The translations under genes and the position numbers were made by a program. The notes under the pieces were generated by a model that saw only the letters and a program-made list of their open reading frames with translations, did not search any database and was not told the origin of the DNA. Of a stretch of DNA of 10,701 nt, positions 1 to 7,089 are shown in pieces. This stretch comes from Clostridiales bacterium (GTDB lineage Bacteria > Bacillota > Clostridia > Oscillospirales > Acutalibacteraceae). Within the stretch, counting starts at the first letter, position 1, and the number at the start of each line of letters is the position of its first letter. The DNA lies in contig JAAZGX010000007.1 of the NCBI GenBank assembly GCA_012511005.1, positions 1-10,701 of the forward strand, written 5' to 3'.

Positions 1-1266
1 GAAAGCGGCAAGCCCTGCCGTGAAAGAATTATGGAGCTGCTTTATAATAAGGACAGCGGCATTGGAATGACTTGCTACCGCTATAATCTTGGCGGCGGCT
101 CAAAAAACTCTAATAGCTGCACCTTTAGTAAGGGCAACAGAGGAGCGGAAAGCTTTGACGCTGACGGCGGTTACGACTGGTCAAGAGATAAAAACGCTGT
201 ATTTATACTAAAAGAAGCCGTTAAAAATGGCGCCGACGAGATTGTGTTCTTTTGCAATTCTCCGCCGGAGCGGCTTACGAAAAATCACAAATCATGCCTT
301 CTTAAACCTTGGCGTGAAAACATTTCAAAGGAAAACTACTCTCCTTTTGCAAAATATTGCTTTGATGTAATAGAACATTTTTTAGAGCAGGGCGTACCTG
401 TAAACTACTTATCACCCGTAAACGAGCCTCTTTGGGTTTGGACGGAAAAGCACGGTCAGGAGGGCTGCCATTACAGACCGCGTTCGGTTGCCGCTTTATT
501 CAAGGTTTTTGCGAATGAGCTGGAAAATCGACCGCAGCTCAAAGGGTTAAAGCTCTCCGGTGCTGAAAACGGAGATATTCGGTGGTTTAATAAATCCTAC
601 ACAAGGGGACTGCTTAAAGATGATAAGGTGAAAAGAAACATTGATGCTATTGACTTTCATTCGTATTTTCTTCACGCGCCGCTGCCATTTATTAATAATC
701 GTATAGCCTTTATGAAACGGTTTAGAAAATATATGGATAAAAGGTATCCGGAAATGCCGCTTAAAATGAGCGAATGGACGCATATGCAAGGCGGCAGGGA
801 TTATGGTATCAATTCTGCGCTCGTTCAGGCTAAAATTATGTATGAAGATATTTCAATATTAAATGTTGTATCGTGGCAGCACTGGATAGCCGTTTCTGAA
901 GTGAATTTTTGCGACGGTTTGATTTACATAAATGAAGATACGAAAACATTTGAGATGACAAAACGATACTATGCTTTCGGCAACTTCTCAAAGTTTATTA
1001 CAAAAGGTTTTGTAAGAATAGGCGTGTCGTCTGACGATAAGGATTTAAGCCTACTTGCATTTTGTAAAGACGAAAAAACAGTAGTTATTGTGATAAACCA
1101 CACAAATGAAGATAAGGAGTGCCGAATAAATAATTGTGAAAATGCTTTTCTTTATGTTACGGACGAAAAGCGTGAGCTTGAAAAGATAGATATAAAAGAC
1201 GGCACTATACCCATTTTCAAAAAATCCATAAGTACCGTTACAATGAATTTATGTAAAAAGGAGTAG
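1..1266 (+). CDS. Glycoside hydrolase family 30-like enzyme (endo-beta-1,6-galactanase type), 5' end missing
   Basis: The frame is open from base 1 to the TAG at 1264-1266, so the gene is cut by the left edge. 421 residues are visible, and ATG 31 is an internal Met rather than the start. GH30 landmarks appear in order: an RYNLGGG strand near the start, an NSPP motif (256-267), the SPVNEP loop whose Glu (424-426) is the likely acid/base, a QEGCHY segment shortly after, and MSEW whose Glu (772-774) is the likely nucleophile. From about base 960 a beta-rich C-terminal segment fits the small beta-sandwich of this family. The pattern most resembles endo-beta-1,6-galactanases, but substrate cannot be read from sequence: the aromatic residues usually following NSPP are replaced by E-R-L, and the enzyme could act on another beta-linked glycan. 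Any signal peptide lies outside the window, so location is unknown. It is followed 5 bases later by a transporter, implying one operon for glycan breakdown and uptake. Confidence 0.85.
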   Translation, partial: ESGKPCRERIMELLYNKDSGIGMTCYRYNLGGGSKNSNSCTFSKGNRGAESFDADGGYDWSRDKNAVFILKEAVKNGADEIVFFCNSPPERLTKNHKSCLLKPWRENISKENYSPFAKYCFDVIEHFLEQGVPVNYLSPVNEPLWVWTEKHGQEGCHYRPRSVAALFKVFANELENRPQLKGLKLSGAENGDIRWFNKSYTRGLLKDDKVKRNIDAIDFHSYFLHAPLPFINNRIAFMKRFRKYMDKRYPEMPLKMSEWTHMQGGRDYGINSALVQAKIMYEDISILNVVSWQHWIAVSEVNFCDGLIYINEDTKTFEMTKRYYAFGNFSKFITKGFVRIGVSSDDKDLSLLAFCKDEKTVVIVINHTNEDKECRINNCENAFLYVTDEKRELEKIDIKDGTIPIFKKSISTVTMNLCKKE

Positions 1267-1271
1267 CTAAA

Positions 1272-2969
1272 ATGGGCAAAATAAAGGCTTTCTCACAAAC
1301 TGCTGCAAAAAAAGCGGCAGGAACCGTTAAAGATGTTAAAACACATTGGAACGAGCCTCGTGAAGGCGAATATGTTTCTTATAAAGAATTCCTTTATTTC
1401 ATATTGGGCGCAGGCGGCTGCCAGGGAGCAGGGGAGGCGGAGCGCCATTTAGGTTTTACGGCAGGCTGCTTTTTAGTGGGAGCTATTTATAAGCTTGCTA
1501 TGAAAGACTTTGTGCTGTTAGGGCTTTTAGGCACCATTCTTTCCTATCTTTTTAATCCCATAAATATGCTCATAACTGATAATTTAGGGCATGTGCCGAA
1601 AAAGACGATGAAGATTATAAATTATGTTAACTTCATGTTCGTACTATTCGGCGCTGCCTGTTTTTTTGTACCGCAAGCATATTTTGAGTTTCTTATGCCC
1701 GCTTTTCCGCAAATACTTGGCACAAGGCTTCTTATTCAGGTTATATATTCCTATTTTCGTATCGGCGTTTTTAAAAGATTTGCCGCAAAATACGGTAAAT
1801 ACAAGCCTTGGATATTCGTAAACTATATTCCGTTTGTCCTTACCTCAATTGTACTCGTCTATTTCCCATACGGCAACTTTCTGTATCATCAAAGGTTTTG
1901 GATTATGCATTTGATGTTTAGCGTCTGGGGGCTTTTCTCAAACTACAACGACCAAGTAGGGTTTATAGAAAATGTTATAACTCCAAACACGGCAGAGCGC
2001 ACAAAAATTCTGTCATACGGCTCGCTTCTTTACAATTTATTCCCCTCTATTGTGGGCATTGTGCTGCCAATTTTAGTGGCGGCTACGGGCGGATTTACAG
2101 AGCTTAGCTCATACCGCGGTCCTATATTGCTGTCGATGTTATTCTTCTCTCCGTTGTCGCTTTTCCTTGCATTTAAGGTAAAAGAGCGCGTTATTATTGA
2201 CTTTGACAGACGGCCTGAAATAAGCCTGAAAAAAGGCGTGAAAGAAGTTGTTAAAAATAAATATGTTTGGCTTACACACATATCTAATATGTTGGGCAAT
2301 TTCAGAAGCGGCTCTATTGAGATTACGACTATAATGGCAATTTATATGTTAAGAAAGGACTGGATTTTAGGGATATACGCCGCCGTAATAGGCACTGCAA
2401 ATATTCCCGGTTACCTTACGGCAAACTACTTTACAAAAAAGTTCGGCAAGAAAAGGCTTGTGCTTATGAGTAATTACATCTCTATTATTGCCTCTATTCT
2501 TCAAATAGGCGCCGTTTACCTAAACAGTTTTTTACTTCTTGTTATTGTTGTTTATATTACGCGCGTTATAATTCAAGTCGGTGATATTTCAAAAAGGGGG
2601 ATTTCCGCCGATATTTGGGACTATCAGCAATATCTGTCGGGCGAAAGGCTTGAAAGCTTTATGGATATAATCAATATGTTTATTGCCCCGTTTTGCTCCG
2701 TTGCGGGACTTCTTGTTCCCGCCGTTTATGCAAAGATTGGCTTCACTTCAGACTGGACCGTTTTATTTGACCCCATTATACGAAATAAGGTGTTTTTCGC
2801 CACAATAATTATAAGTATTATAGGCGGCATACTTTCACTTTTGCCTTGGCATTTTTATGACCTTAGCGAAGAGCGTCACAGGGAGATAATAGCTGAGCTT
2901 TCAGACCGCGAAAAAGAGCGTTTAGAAAACAAAGTGCGTGAAGAGAAAGGAGTTTACGAGAGCGTATGA
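1272..2969 (+). CDS. GPH/MFS-type sugar:cation symporter, large divergent member
   Basis: A 565-residue polytopic membrane protein with about 12 hydrophobic segments between residues 45 and 530. Start ATG 1272 follows AAAAGGAG at 1256-1263, which overlaps the stop of the upstream glycosidase gene. Features recalling the glycoside-pentoside-hexuronide (GPH) symporter family are an N-P-x6-D-x2-G loop at residues 95-106, a KYGKYKPW loop at about 174-180 (like the usual G-K-F-R-P), and a late GDISKRGISADIWDYQQYLSGER segment, the counterpart of the D-x2-D-Y-x3-K-x-G-x-R motif. The canonical arginine-rich D-R-T-R-T-R-W-G loop is absent. The protein exceeds the usual 450-500 residues through a charged 40-residue N-terminal leader and a charged, probably helical C-terminal tail (about 530-565). 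Inferred role: uptake of the glycan fragments released by the upstream enzyme, with a proton or sodium. The substrate is unknown. Confidence 0.82.
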   Translation: MGKIKAFSQTAAKKAAGTVKDVKTHWNEPREGEYVSYKEFLYFILGAGGCQGAGEAERHLGFTAGCFLVGAIYKLAMKDFVLLGLLGTILSYLFNPINMLITDNLGHVPKKTMKIINYVNFMFVLFGAACFFVPQAYFEFLMPAFPQILGTRLLIQVIYSYFRIGVFKRFAAKYGKYKPWIFVNYIPFVLTSIVLVYFPYGNFLYHQRFWIMHLMFSVWGLFSNYNDQVGFIENVITPNTAERTKILSYGSLLYNLFPSIVGIVLPILVAATGGFTELSSYRGPILLSMLFFSPLSLFLAFKVKERVIIDFDRRPEISLKKGVKEVVKNKYVWLTHISNMLGNFRSGSIEITTIMAIYMLRKDWILGIYAAVIGTANIPGYLTANYFTKKFGKKRLVLMSNYISIIASILQIGAVYLNSFLLLVIVVYITRVIIQVGDISKRGISADIWDYQQYLSGERLESFMDIINMFIAPFCSVAGLLVPAVYAKIGFTSDWTVLFDPIIRNKVFFATIIISIIGGILSLLPWHFYDLSEERHREIIAELSDREKERLENKVREEKGVYESV

Positions 2970-3802
2970 AAAAAATAGCATCATTTTGTCTTGTCCTCGC
3001 ACTTTTGCTTTTTGTATCAGGCTGCACGCTTAAAGACGGCTCTCAGGAGAGCTTAAAGTTTAAGCCTGTAGAAAACGGCTATGCGTTATACCGCTTTAAG
3101 GGCAGCTCCTTGCAGGATACTTTTACGGTCCCCGATACTTACAAAGATGAAAAAGTTGTTGAAATTATGGATTTTGCCATAGCAAACGCAGAATATCTTA
3201 AAACTGTTGTTATCGGTGAAAACATAAGCATAATAGGAGACTGGGGAATAGTAAATTGCCCTTCATTAAAGGAAATAAAAGTATCAGAAAAAAACACAGT
3301 ATTTGTATCGGTAAACGGCACACTTTATACGAAAGATTTGAGCGAATTGCTCTTTTTTCCTAATGGGAGTTTATCTGTCGAAACTGACGCTGACGGCAAC
3401 ACCGAAGGCGGCGCGGCAGTTTTACCCGAAAGTGTCAGAAAAATCGGCAACAACGCCTTTTATCAATGCGGTAACCTCTACGCAATTAAGTTTAACGATG
3501 GTTTAGAGGAGATAGGGGACAAGGCGTTTATTAAATGCGGCAACCTTAAAAACTTCGCCTTTCCGGAAAGTCTTGAAAAAATCGGTGATGACGCTTTTTC
3601 GTATTGTGACAGTCTTACAGAAATAATTATTCCCAAAAATGTAAACCATATTGGTGATTTTGCTTTCTACACGCTTTCAGGAAATGTGAAAAATATAGTA
3701 ATTCAGCGTGAAAACGGCGACGATATGCATTTAGGCAAAGACTGGCTCCCTTTAATGAAAGGTGAAGTAAACAAAAAATGCGAGCTGCTTTTTGAGCCAT
3801 AA
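2966..3802 (+). CDS. BspA-type leucine-rich repeat surface lipoprotein
   Basis: A 278-residue protein starting with a lipoprotein signal peptide: MKK, a hydrophobic run, then a V-S-G-C lipobox with Cys20 as the lipidated residue, so it should be anchored on the outer face of the membrane. The mature part carries BspA-like (LRR_5) repeats of about 23 residues with the pattern I-G-x2-A-F-x2-C-x2-L-x2-I-x2-P. Two are at residues 64-109, a degenerate section is at 110-156 and four are at 157-249. Repeats of this kind often bind glycans or proteins on bacterial surfaces; a binding role in sugar capture is inferred from the neighbours. The start ATG shares ATGA with the stop of the transporter gene (4-base overlap), with AAAGGAG at 2946-2952, so translation is probably coupled. 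No catalytic motif is visible. Confidence 0.88.
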   Translation: MKKIASFCLVLALLLFVSGCTLKDGSQESLKFKPVENGYALYRFKGSSLQDTFTVPDTYKDEKVVEIMDFAIANAEYLKTVVIGENISIIGDWGIVNCPSLKEIKVSEKNTVFVSVNGTLYTKDLSELLFFPNGSLSVETDADGNTEGGAAVLPESVRKIGNNAFYQCGNLYAIKFNDGLEEIGDKAFIKCGNLKNFAFPESLEKIGDDAFSYCDSLTEIIIPKNVNHIGDFAFYTLSGNVKNIVIQRENGDDMHLGKDWLPLMKGEVNKKCELLFEP

Positions 3803-3804
3803 AA

Positions 3805-3811
3805 CGAGGGG
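3805..3811 (+). promoter_or_regulatory. Ribosome binding site that sets GTG 3819 as start
   Basis: CGAGGGG lies 7 bases before GTG 3819. The longer frame opens at TTG 3792 inside the lipoprotein gene, where no purine-rich site is properly placed, so the GTG is preferred. Confidence 0.65.
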
Positions 3812-3818
3812 TTTTAAT

Positions 3819-4634
3819 GTGCGTACATTTTTGCAGTATGAGCTTATTGAAAGAAGCATTATAAAAAAATACCGCAAACAACTGTGGATTCCATTTATAA
3901 AAGCGGTAAAGGAATACCGCCTGATAAGCGAGGGCGATAAAATAGCCGTCTGTATATCAGGCGGCAAGGACTCTATGCTTTTAGCGAAGCTTATGCAGCA
4001 GTTAAAAAGGCAAAGCGATTTTCCGTTTGAAATAGTTTATCTCGTTATGGACCCAGGGTACAATGAAGAAAACCGCAAAAAAATAGAGTCAAACGCCGCT
4101 TTACTAAATGTGCCTATAACGGTATTTAATTCAAACATCTTTTCTGTATCAAACAGCGCAGGCGGTTCTCCGTGCTACCTTTGCGCGCGTATGAGAAGGG
4201 GACATCTGTATGCAAAAGCGAAAGAGCTTGGCTGCAATAAAATTGCGCTCGGTCACCATATGAGCGATGTTATAGAAACTACTCTTATAGGAATGATGTA
4301 CGGCTCACAGCTTCAAGGTATGCTGCCGCGTATAAAAAGTACGAACTTTGAGGGAATGGAGCTTATCCGCCCTATGTACCGCATTCTTGAAGACGATATT
4401 ATCTCTTGGAAAAACTATAATCGGCTTGAGTTTATACGGTGTGCCTGCCGTTTTACGGAAAATCGCGAGGACTCCTCTAAAAGGCAGGAGATTAAGCTTT
4501 TAATAAAACAGCTAAAGCAGACGAATGAAGATATTGAGCAAAATATTTTCAACAGTATTCACCGCGTCAATGTTGATACATTTGCCGGATATAAGCAAAA
4601 CGGAAAAACACACTCTTTTCTTGAAAAGTTTTAA
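3819..4634 (+). CDS. TtcA-like PP-loop ATPase, probable tRNA 2-thiocytidine synthetase
   Basis: A 271-residue cytoplasmic enzyme of the PP-loop (adenine-alpha-hydrolase) superfamily. The ATP pyrophosphate loop SGGKDS is at residues 47-52. A C-Y-L-C pair (C119, C122) and a later C-A-C (C208, C210) match the layout of TtcA/TtuA enzymes, where two cysteines of a CxxC and one downstream cysteine hold a [4Fe-4S] cluster used for sulfur transfer. GHHMSDVIETTLIGMM (from about base 4251) is the conserved helix after the cysteine pair. TtcA adenylates C32 of the tRNA anticodon loop and makes 2-thiocytidine. It is slightly shorter than E. coli TtcA (311 residues), and another thiolated target is possible. 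The start is GTG 3819; TTG 3792 would add nine residues. It is the last gene of the glycosidase-transporter-lipoprotein operon, 16 bases after it, and meets tcdA tail to tail. Confidence 0.83.
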   Translation: MRTFLQYELIERSIIKKYRKQLWIPFIKAVKEYRLISEGDKIAVCISGGKDSMLLAKLMQQLKRQSDFPFEIVYLVMDPGYNEENRKKIESNAALLNVPITVFNSNIFSVSNSAGGSPCYLCARMRRGHLYAKAKELGCNKIALGHHMSDVIETTLIGMMYGSQLQGMLPRIKSTNFEGMELIRPMYRILEDDIISWKNYNRLEFIRCACRFTENREDSSKRQEIKLLIKQLKQTNEDIEQNIFNSIHRVNVDTFAGYKQNGKTHSFLEKF

Positions 4635-5341
4635 TTATTTAACTCCTCTTTTATCAAGTCTTGTATAACCTCTCCAGCTAAAATTAATCCCGCCGCGCCG
4701 GGCACAAATGCCACAGAGCCGGGAACAGAGCCTTTTTCGCCTTGGTTTTCTGATTTTATCGGCTCCTCTTTCGAGCATACGACTTTAAGGCTTTGTATTC
4801 CCATTCTTCTAAGCTCATAGCGCATTACGCGCGCAAGCGGGCAAACTTTAGTATCATAAATATCCGCTACCGCAAAGGCAGAGGCGTCAAGCTTGTTGCC
4901 CGCACCCATTGAAGAAATAATCGGCGTTCCCGCCTTTTGTGCTTCATCTATAAGCGAAAGCTTAGCTCTTACAGTATCTATTGCGTCAATTATGTAGTCA
5001 TACTTTGAAAAATCAAATTGATTTTTATTCTCAGGCATATAAAAACAACGGTGAACCCTAACTGCCGTATCGGGGCAAATGTCGAAAATGCGCTCTTTTG
5101 CGGCATCAACCTTGTACTGCCCAATAGTGCGGCAAGTTGCGATTATCTGCCTGTTAATGTTCGTAACAGATACCTTGTCACCGTCTATTAAGTCAAGCGA
5201 GCCTATACCGCTTCTTGCTAACGCCTCAACAGCATATCCGCCTACGCCGCCTATGCCAAACACAGCGACGCTGCTGTTTTTTAGTTTTAGGATAGCCTTT
5301 TTGCCAATTAAGAGTTCTGTTCTTGAAAATCTTCTTTCCAT
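4631..5341 (-). CDS. tcdA: tRNA threonylcarbamoyladenosine dehydratase (TcdA/CsdL), E1-like
   Basis: A 236-residue ThiF/MoeB/HesA-superfamily protein. The N-terminal FSRTELLIG is typical of TcdA. The nucleotide-binding glycine stretch G-I-G-G-V-G-G is at residues 29-35, the IDGDKVSVTNINRQ segment (about 52-65) carries the Asp and Arg that contact ATP, and IDAID at 118-122 is the second conserved Asp loop. The C-terminal PGSVAFVPGAAGL stretch matches TcdA rather than ThiF or MoeB, and the zinc-binding CxxC pairs of MoeB are absent. TcdA uses ATP to cyclize N6-threonylcarbamoyladenosine at tRNA A37 into its hydantoin form (ct6A). The longest frame starts at TTG 5353, but GGAGG at 5347-5351 sits 5 bases before ATG 5341, giving the usual N-terminus. 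A promoter lies just upstream. Its stop overlaps that of the convergent TtcA-like gene. Confidence 0.92.
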   Translation of the reverse strand: MERRFSRTELLIGKKAILKLKNSSVAVFGIGGVGGYAVEALARSGIGSLDLIDGDKVSVTNINRQIIATCRTIGQYKVDAAKERIFDICPDTAVRVHRCFYMPENKNQFDFSKYDYIIDAIDTVRAKLSLIDEAQKAGTPIISSMGAGNKLDASAFAVADIYDTKVCPLARVMRYELRRMGIQSLKVVCSKEEPIKSENQGEKGSVPGSVAFVPGAAGLILAGEVIQDLIKEELNN

Positions 5342-5346
5342 ATCTG

Positions 5347-5351
5347 CCTCC
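5347..5351 (-). promoter_or_regulatory. Ribosome binding site that sets ATG 5341 for tcdA
   Basis: GGAGG on the minus strand, 5 bases before ATG 5341. The alternative TTG 5353 lies upstream of this site and cannot use it. Confidence 0.8.
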
Positions 5352-5370
5352 AACCGACTTTTTCACCGTT

Positions 5371-5399
5371 ATTTTAACAGATTTAGTCGTAAGGTACAA
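5371..5399 (-). promoter_or_regulatory. Sigma-A type promoter for tcdA
   Basis: On the minus strand, TTGTAC (5394-5399) is the -35 and TAAAAT (5371-5376) the -10, with exactly 17 bases between them. TG one base before the -10 gives an extended -10. The expected start near 5364 leaves a leader of about 23 bases. Confidence 0.65.
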
Positions 5400-5446
5400 G
5401 AAAAAGTAAGACAATTTTTTAATTTTGTTTTTGCGTATATTTTGTA

Positions 5447-5475
5447 TTGAAAAACAAAAATCCCTGTGGTATACT
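5447..5475 (+). promoter_or_regulatory. Strong sigma-A type promoter for the second symporter operon
   Basis: TTGAAA (5447-5452) and TATACT (5470-5475) are separated by exactly 17 bases, with TG at 5467-5468 making an extended -10. The roughly 40 bases upstream are very A/T rich with T-tracts, resembling an UP element. The expected start near 5482 leaves a leader of about 29 bases containing the ribosome site, too short for a riboswitch. It is divergent from the tcdA promoter; the two -35 elements are 47 bases apart. Confidence 0.78.
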
Positions 5476-5497
5476 AATTATTAATATACAAATTGAT

Positions 5498-5502
5498 GGA
5501 GG
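5498..5502 (+). promoter_or_regulatory. Ribosome binding site that sets GTG 5511
   Basis: GGAGG sits 8 bases before GTG 5511. The frame extends up to TTG 5493 and ATG 5496, but that ATG overlaps the ribosome site itself and so cannot be the start served by it. Confidence 0.75.
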
Positions 5503-5510
5503 TCAACTTC

Positions 5511-7025
5511 GTGAGTGATAAAAATGTGGCTCAGGTTACGGGTCCTTGCGCTGAACTTATGGCGTATACAAACCGGAAGGCCGTTTCCTTTAAGGAAAAG
5601 ATTGGCTACATAGTATATGACAGCTCTCAAAGTTTCAATCTTAACAGCCAAAAGGAAACATTTGTAGACAGTATCCTTGGCATTAACTTCAACTTGCAAT
5701 CATTAAATAACCTTATAGGCGGCACTTGGGATATTATTAACGATATTCTTATAGGCGCCCTTGTTGACCGCACGCGCACGCGTTGGGGCAAGTTCAGACC
5801 GTATCTGTTTGCCGTGGCGCTTCCCTTGGCAATATTCTCTGCTGTGTATTGGGTTTTGCCCGTTGTTTTCGCCGGCAAAGGCTCTGATTACATTCCAAAA
5901 TTTATTGCGTATATGTTTTTTGAGGTGCTTATGGAAACGGCAGGCACTTTCAGAGAGGTTTGCCGCAGCGGGCTTATTTCTACTATTACTCCGTATCCCG
6001 TAGAGCGCGGAAAGCTCATTGCTATGACACAATATTTTACAGGTTGGTTCAGCGGCTTGCCCGGTCAGATTGTAGAAGTGCTTTTTGACCTTGTAACTAA
6101 CAACCTAATTAAATCCGCCACAAGAACGAGTACGGAGCTTTTAACGCGCGTCTATGTAATTATGGGTCCCTCTACCGTTTTAGTTTCGGGATTTGCCGCT
6201 TTCTGGTTCGTATTTAACACAAGAGAGCGTGTTCAGCAAAGTATTGATATACCGTCTGTAACAGAGGGTATTAAGCAGGTTCTTAGAAACAGGCCTACCT
6301 TTATTTACATTCTTTCAGAGGCGCTTGGCTCATTCGGCACGGGTATTAGTACAAATAAATATTATAAATGGGTACTCTTTTTCGGCACCATGGAAACCGT
6401 CGCGGGTATTCCCTCTGCTTTCGTTGCACCTTTTAGCTTTGTTGCCGCCCCGAAATTACTCGTAAAGCACCCTATGAAATATGTGTATATGATAAGTCAC
6501 AGTTTTGCAAAGGCTATGTATATTCCCGTTTTCCTTGTAGGTATGATAGGCAAAAAGAAAGACCGTCTTTTTATGCATATTCCCTCTATGATGGTCGTAA
6601 CTGCCGTATGGGAAATTATTTACGCGGCTTTTGGGGGCATTAGAAGTGTTTCTAAAACAGAAATGCGCAACGAATGTATGGATTACTGTGAATGGAAATA
6701 CGGCTACCGCTCAGAGGCGACGATTACTGCGGCAAAATCCGTTATTCAAAAAATACCCTCAAGGATTAATAGTATTATTGAGCCTCAAATTAAAAAGATG
6801 ATAGATTATAATCCCAATTTGTACCCCGCAGGGCTAAAACAAAAGTATGAAACGCAAGTATGGATTTTCGCCATGGCAACCGTTTTCCCCGCTATTATCA
6901 CAATATTAAGTGTACTGCCCGTTTTCTTTTATAATATAGATATGAAAACAAAAGAAGTTATGTATAACGAGCTTACAGAAAGGCGCGCGGCACTTGGTAT
7001 TAAGGTTACGGAAGCTTCTGAATAA
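5511..7025 (+). CDS. GPH-family sugar:cation symporter (MFS_2)
   Basis: A 504-residue polytopic membrane protein with about 12 hydrophobic segments. The diagnostic GPH loop is intact at residues 74-97: D-I-I-N-D, then G-A-L-V-D-R-T-R-T-R-W-G-K-F-R-P. The second family signature is present near base 6660-6720 as E-M-R-N-E-C-M-D-Y-C-E-W-K-Y-G-Y-R-S-E. GPH carriers import glycosides, pentosides, hexuronides or oligosaccharides with H+ or Na+; the substrate here is unknown. GTG 5511 is chosen because GGAGG lies 8 bases upstream. It has its own strong promoter and is followed after 64 bases, with no terminator, by an exported phosphoesterase gene, suggesting joint function. Compared with the transporter at 1272 it keeps the arginine-rich loop, and the two do not look like a recent duplication. 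The first hydrophobic segment is unusually polar (about residues 33-60). Confidence 0.9.
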   Translation: MSDKNVAQVTGPCAELMAYTNRKAVSFKEKIGYIVYDSSQSFNLNSQKETFVDSILGINFNLQSLNNLIGGTWDIINDILIGALVDRTRTRWGKFRPYLFAVALPLAIFSAVYWVLPVVFAGKGSDYIPKFIAYMFFEVLMETAGTFREVCRSGLISTITPYPVERGKLIAMTQYFTGWFSGLPGQIVEVLFDLVTNNLIKSATRTSTELLTRVYVIMGPSTVLVSGFAAFWFVFNTRERVQQSIDIPSVTEGIKQVLRNRPTFIYILSEALGSFGTGISTNKYYKWVLFFGTMETVAGIPSAFVAPFSFVAAPKLLVKHPMKYVYMISHSFAKAMYIPVFLVGMIGKKKDRLFMHIPSMMVVTAVWEIIYAAFGGIRSVSKTEMRNECMDYCEWKYGYRSEATITAAKSVIQKIPSRINSIIEPQIKKMIDYNPNLYPAGLKQKYETQVWIFAMATVFPAIITILSVLPVFFYNIDMKTKEVMYNELTERRAALGIKVTEASE

Positions 7026-7072
7026 CAAATTATATGGGTTAAAAAGCATTTGCTTAATAAATAAACATTAAA

Positions 7073-7080
7073 AAGGAAGG
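7073..7080 (+). promoter_or_regulatory. Ribosome binding site that sets ATG 7090
   Basis: AAGGAAGG directly abuts ATG 7081 (no spacer) but is 9 bases before ATG 7090, a workable distance. The start is therefore placed at 7090, removing M-K-P from the N-terminus. Confidence 0.65.
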
Positions 7081-7089
7081 ATGAAACCA

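Noticed and set aside
3155..3712. Regular repeats of about 69 bases in the lipoprotein gene, considered as a DNA repeat array
   Set aside because: The periodicity is at the protein level (23-residue LRR units); the bases are too divergent for a recent tandem or CRISPR array.
5079..5450. Plus-strand open frame covering the start of tcdA and the promoter region
   Set aside because: It runs through the tcdA coding region and both divergent promoters and has no product resemblance.
5342..5510. Riboswitch or leader RNA upstream of the symporter operon
   Set aside because: The promoter lies about 30 bases from the start codon, leaving no space for a structured leader.
7044..7055. AAGCA/TGCTT inverted repeat between symporter and phosphoesterase genes, a possible terminator
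   Set aside because: Only five pairs around a 2-base loop, too short and weak, and not followed by a T-tract.
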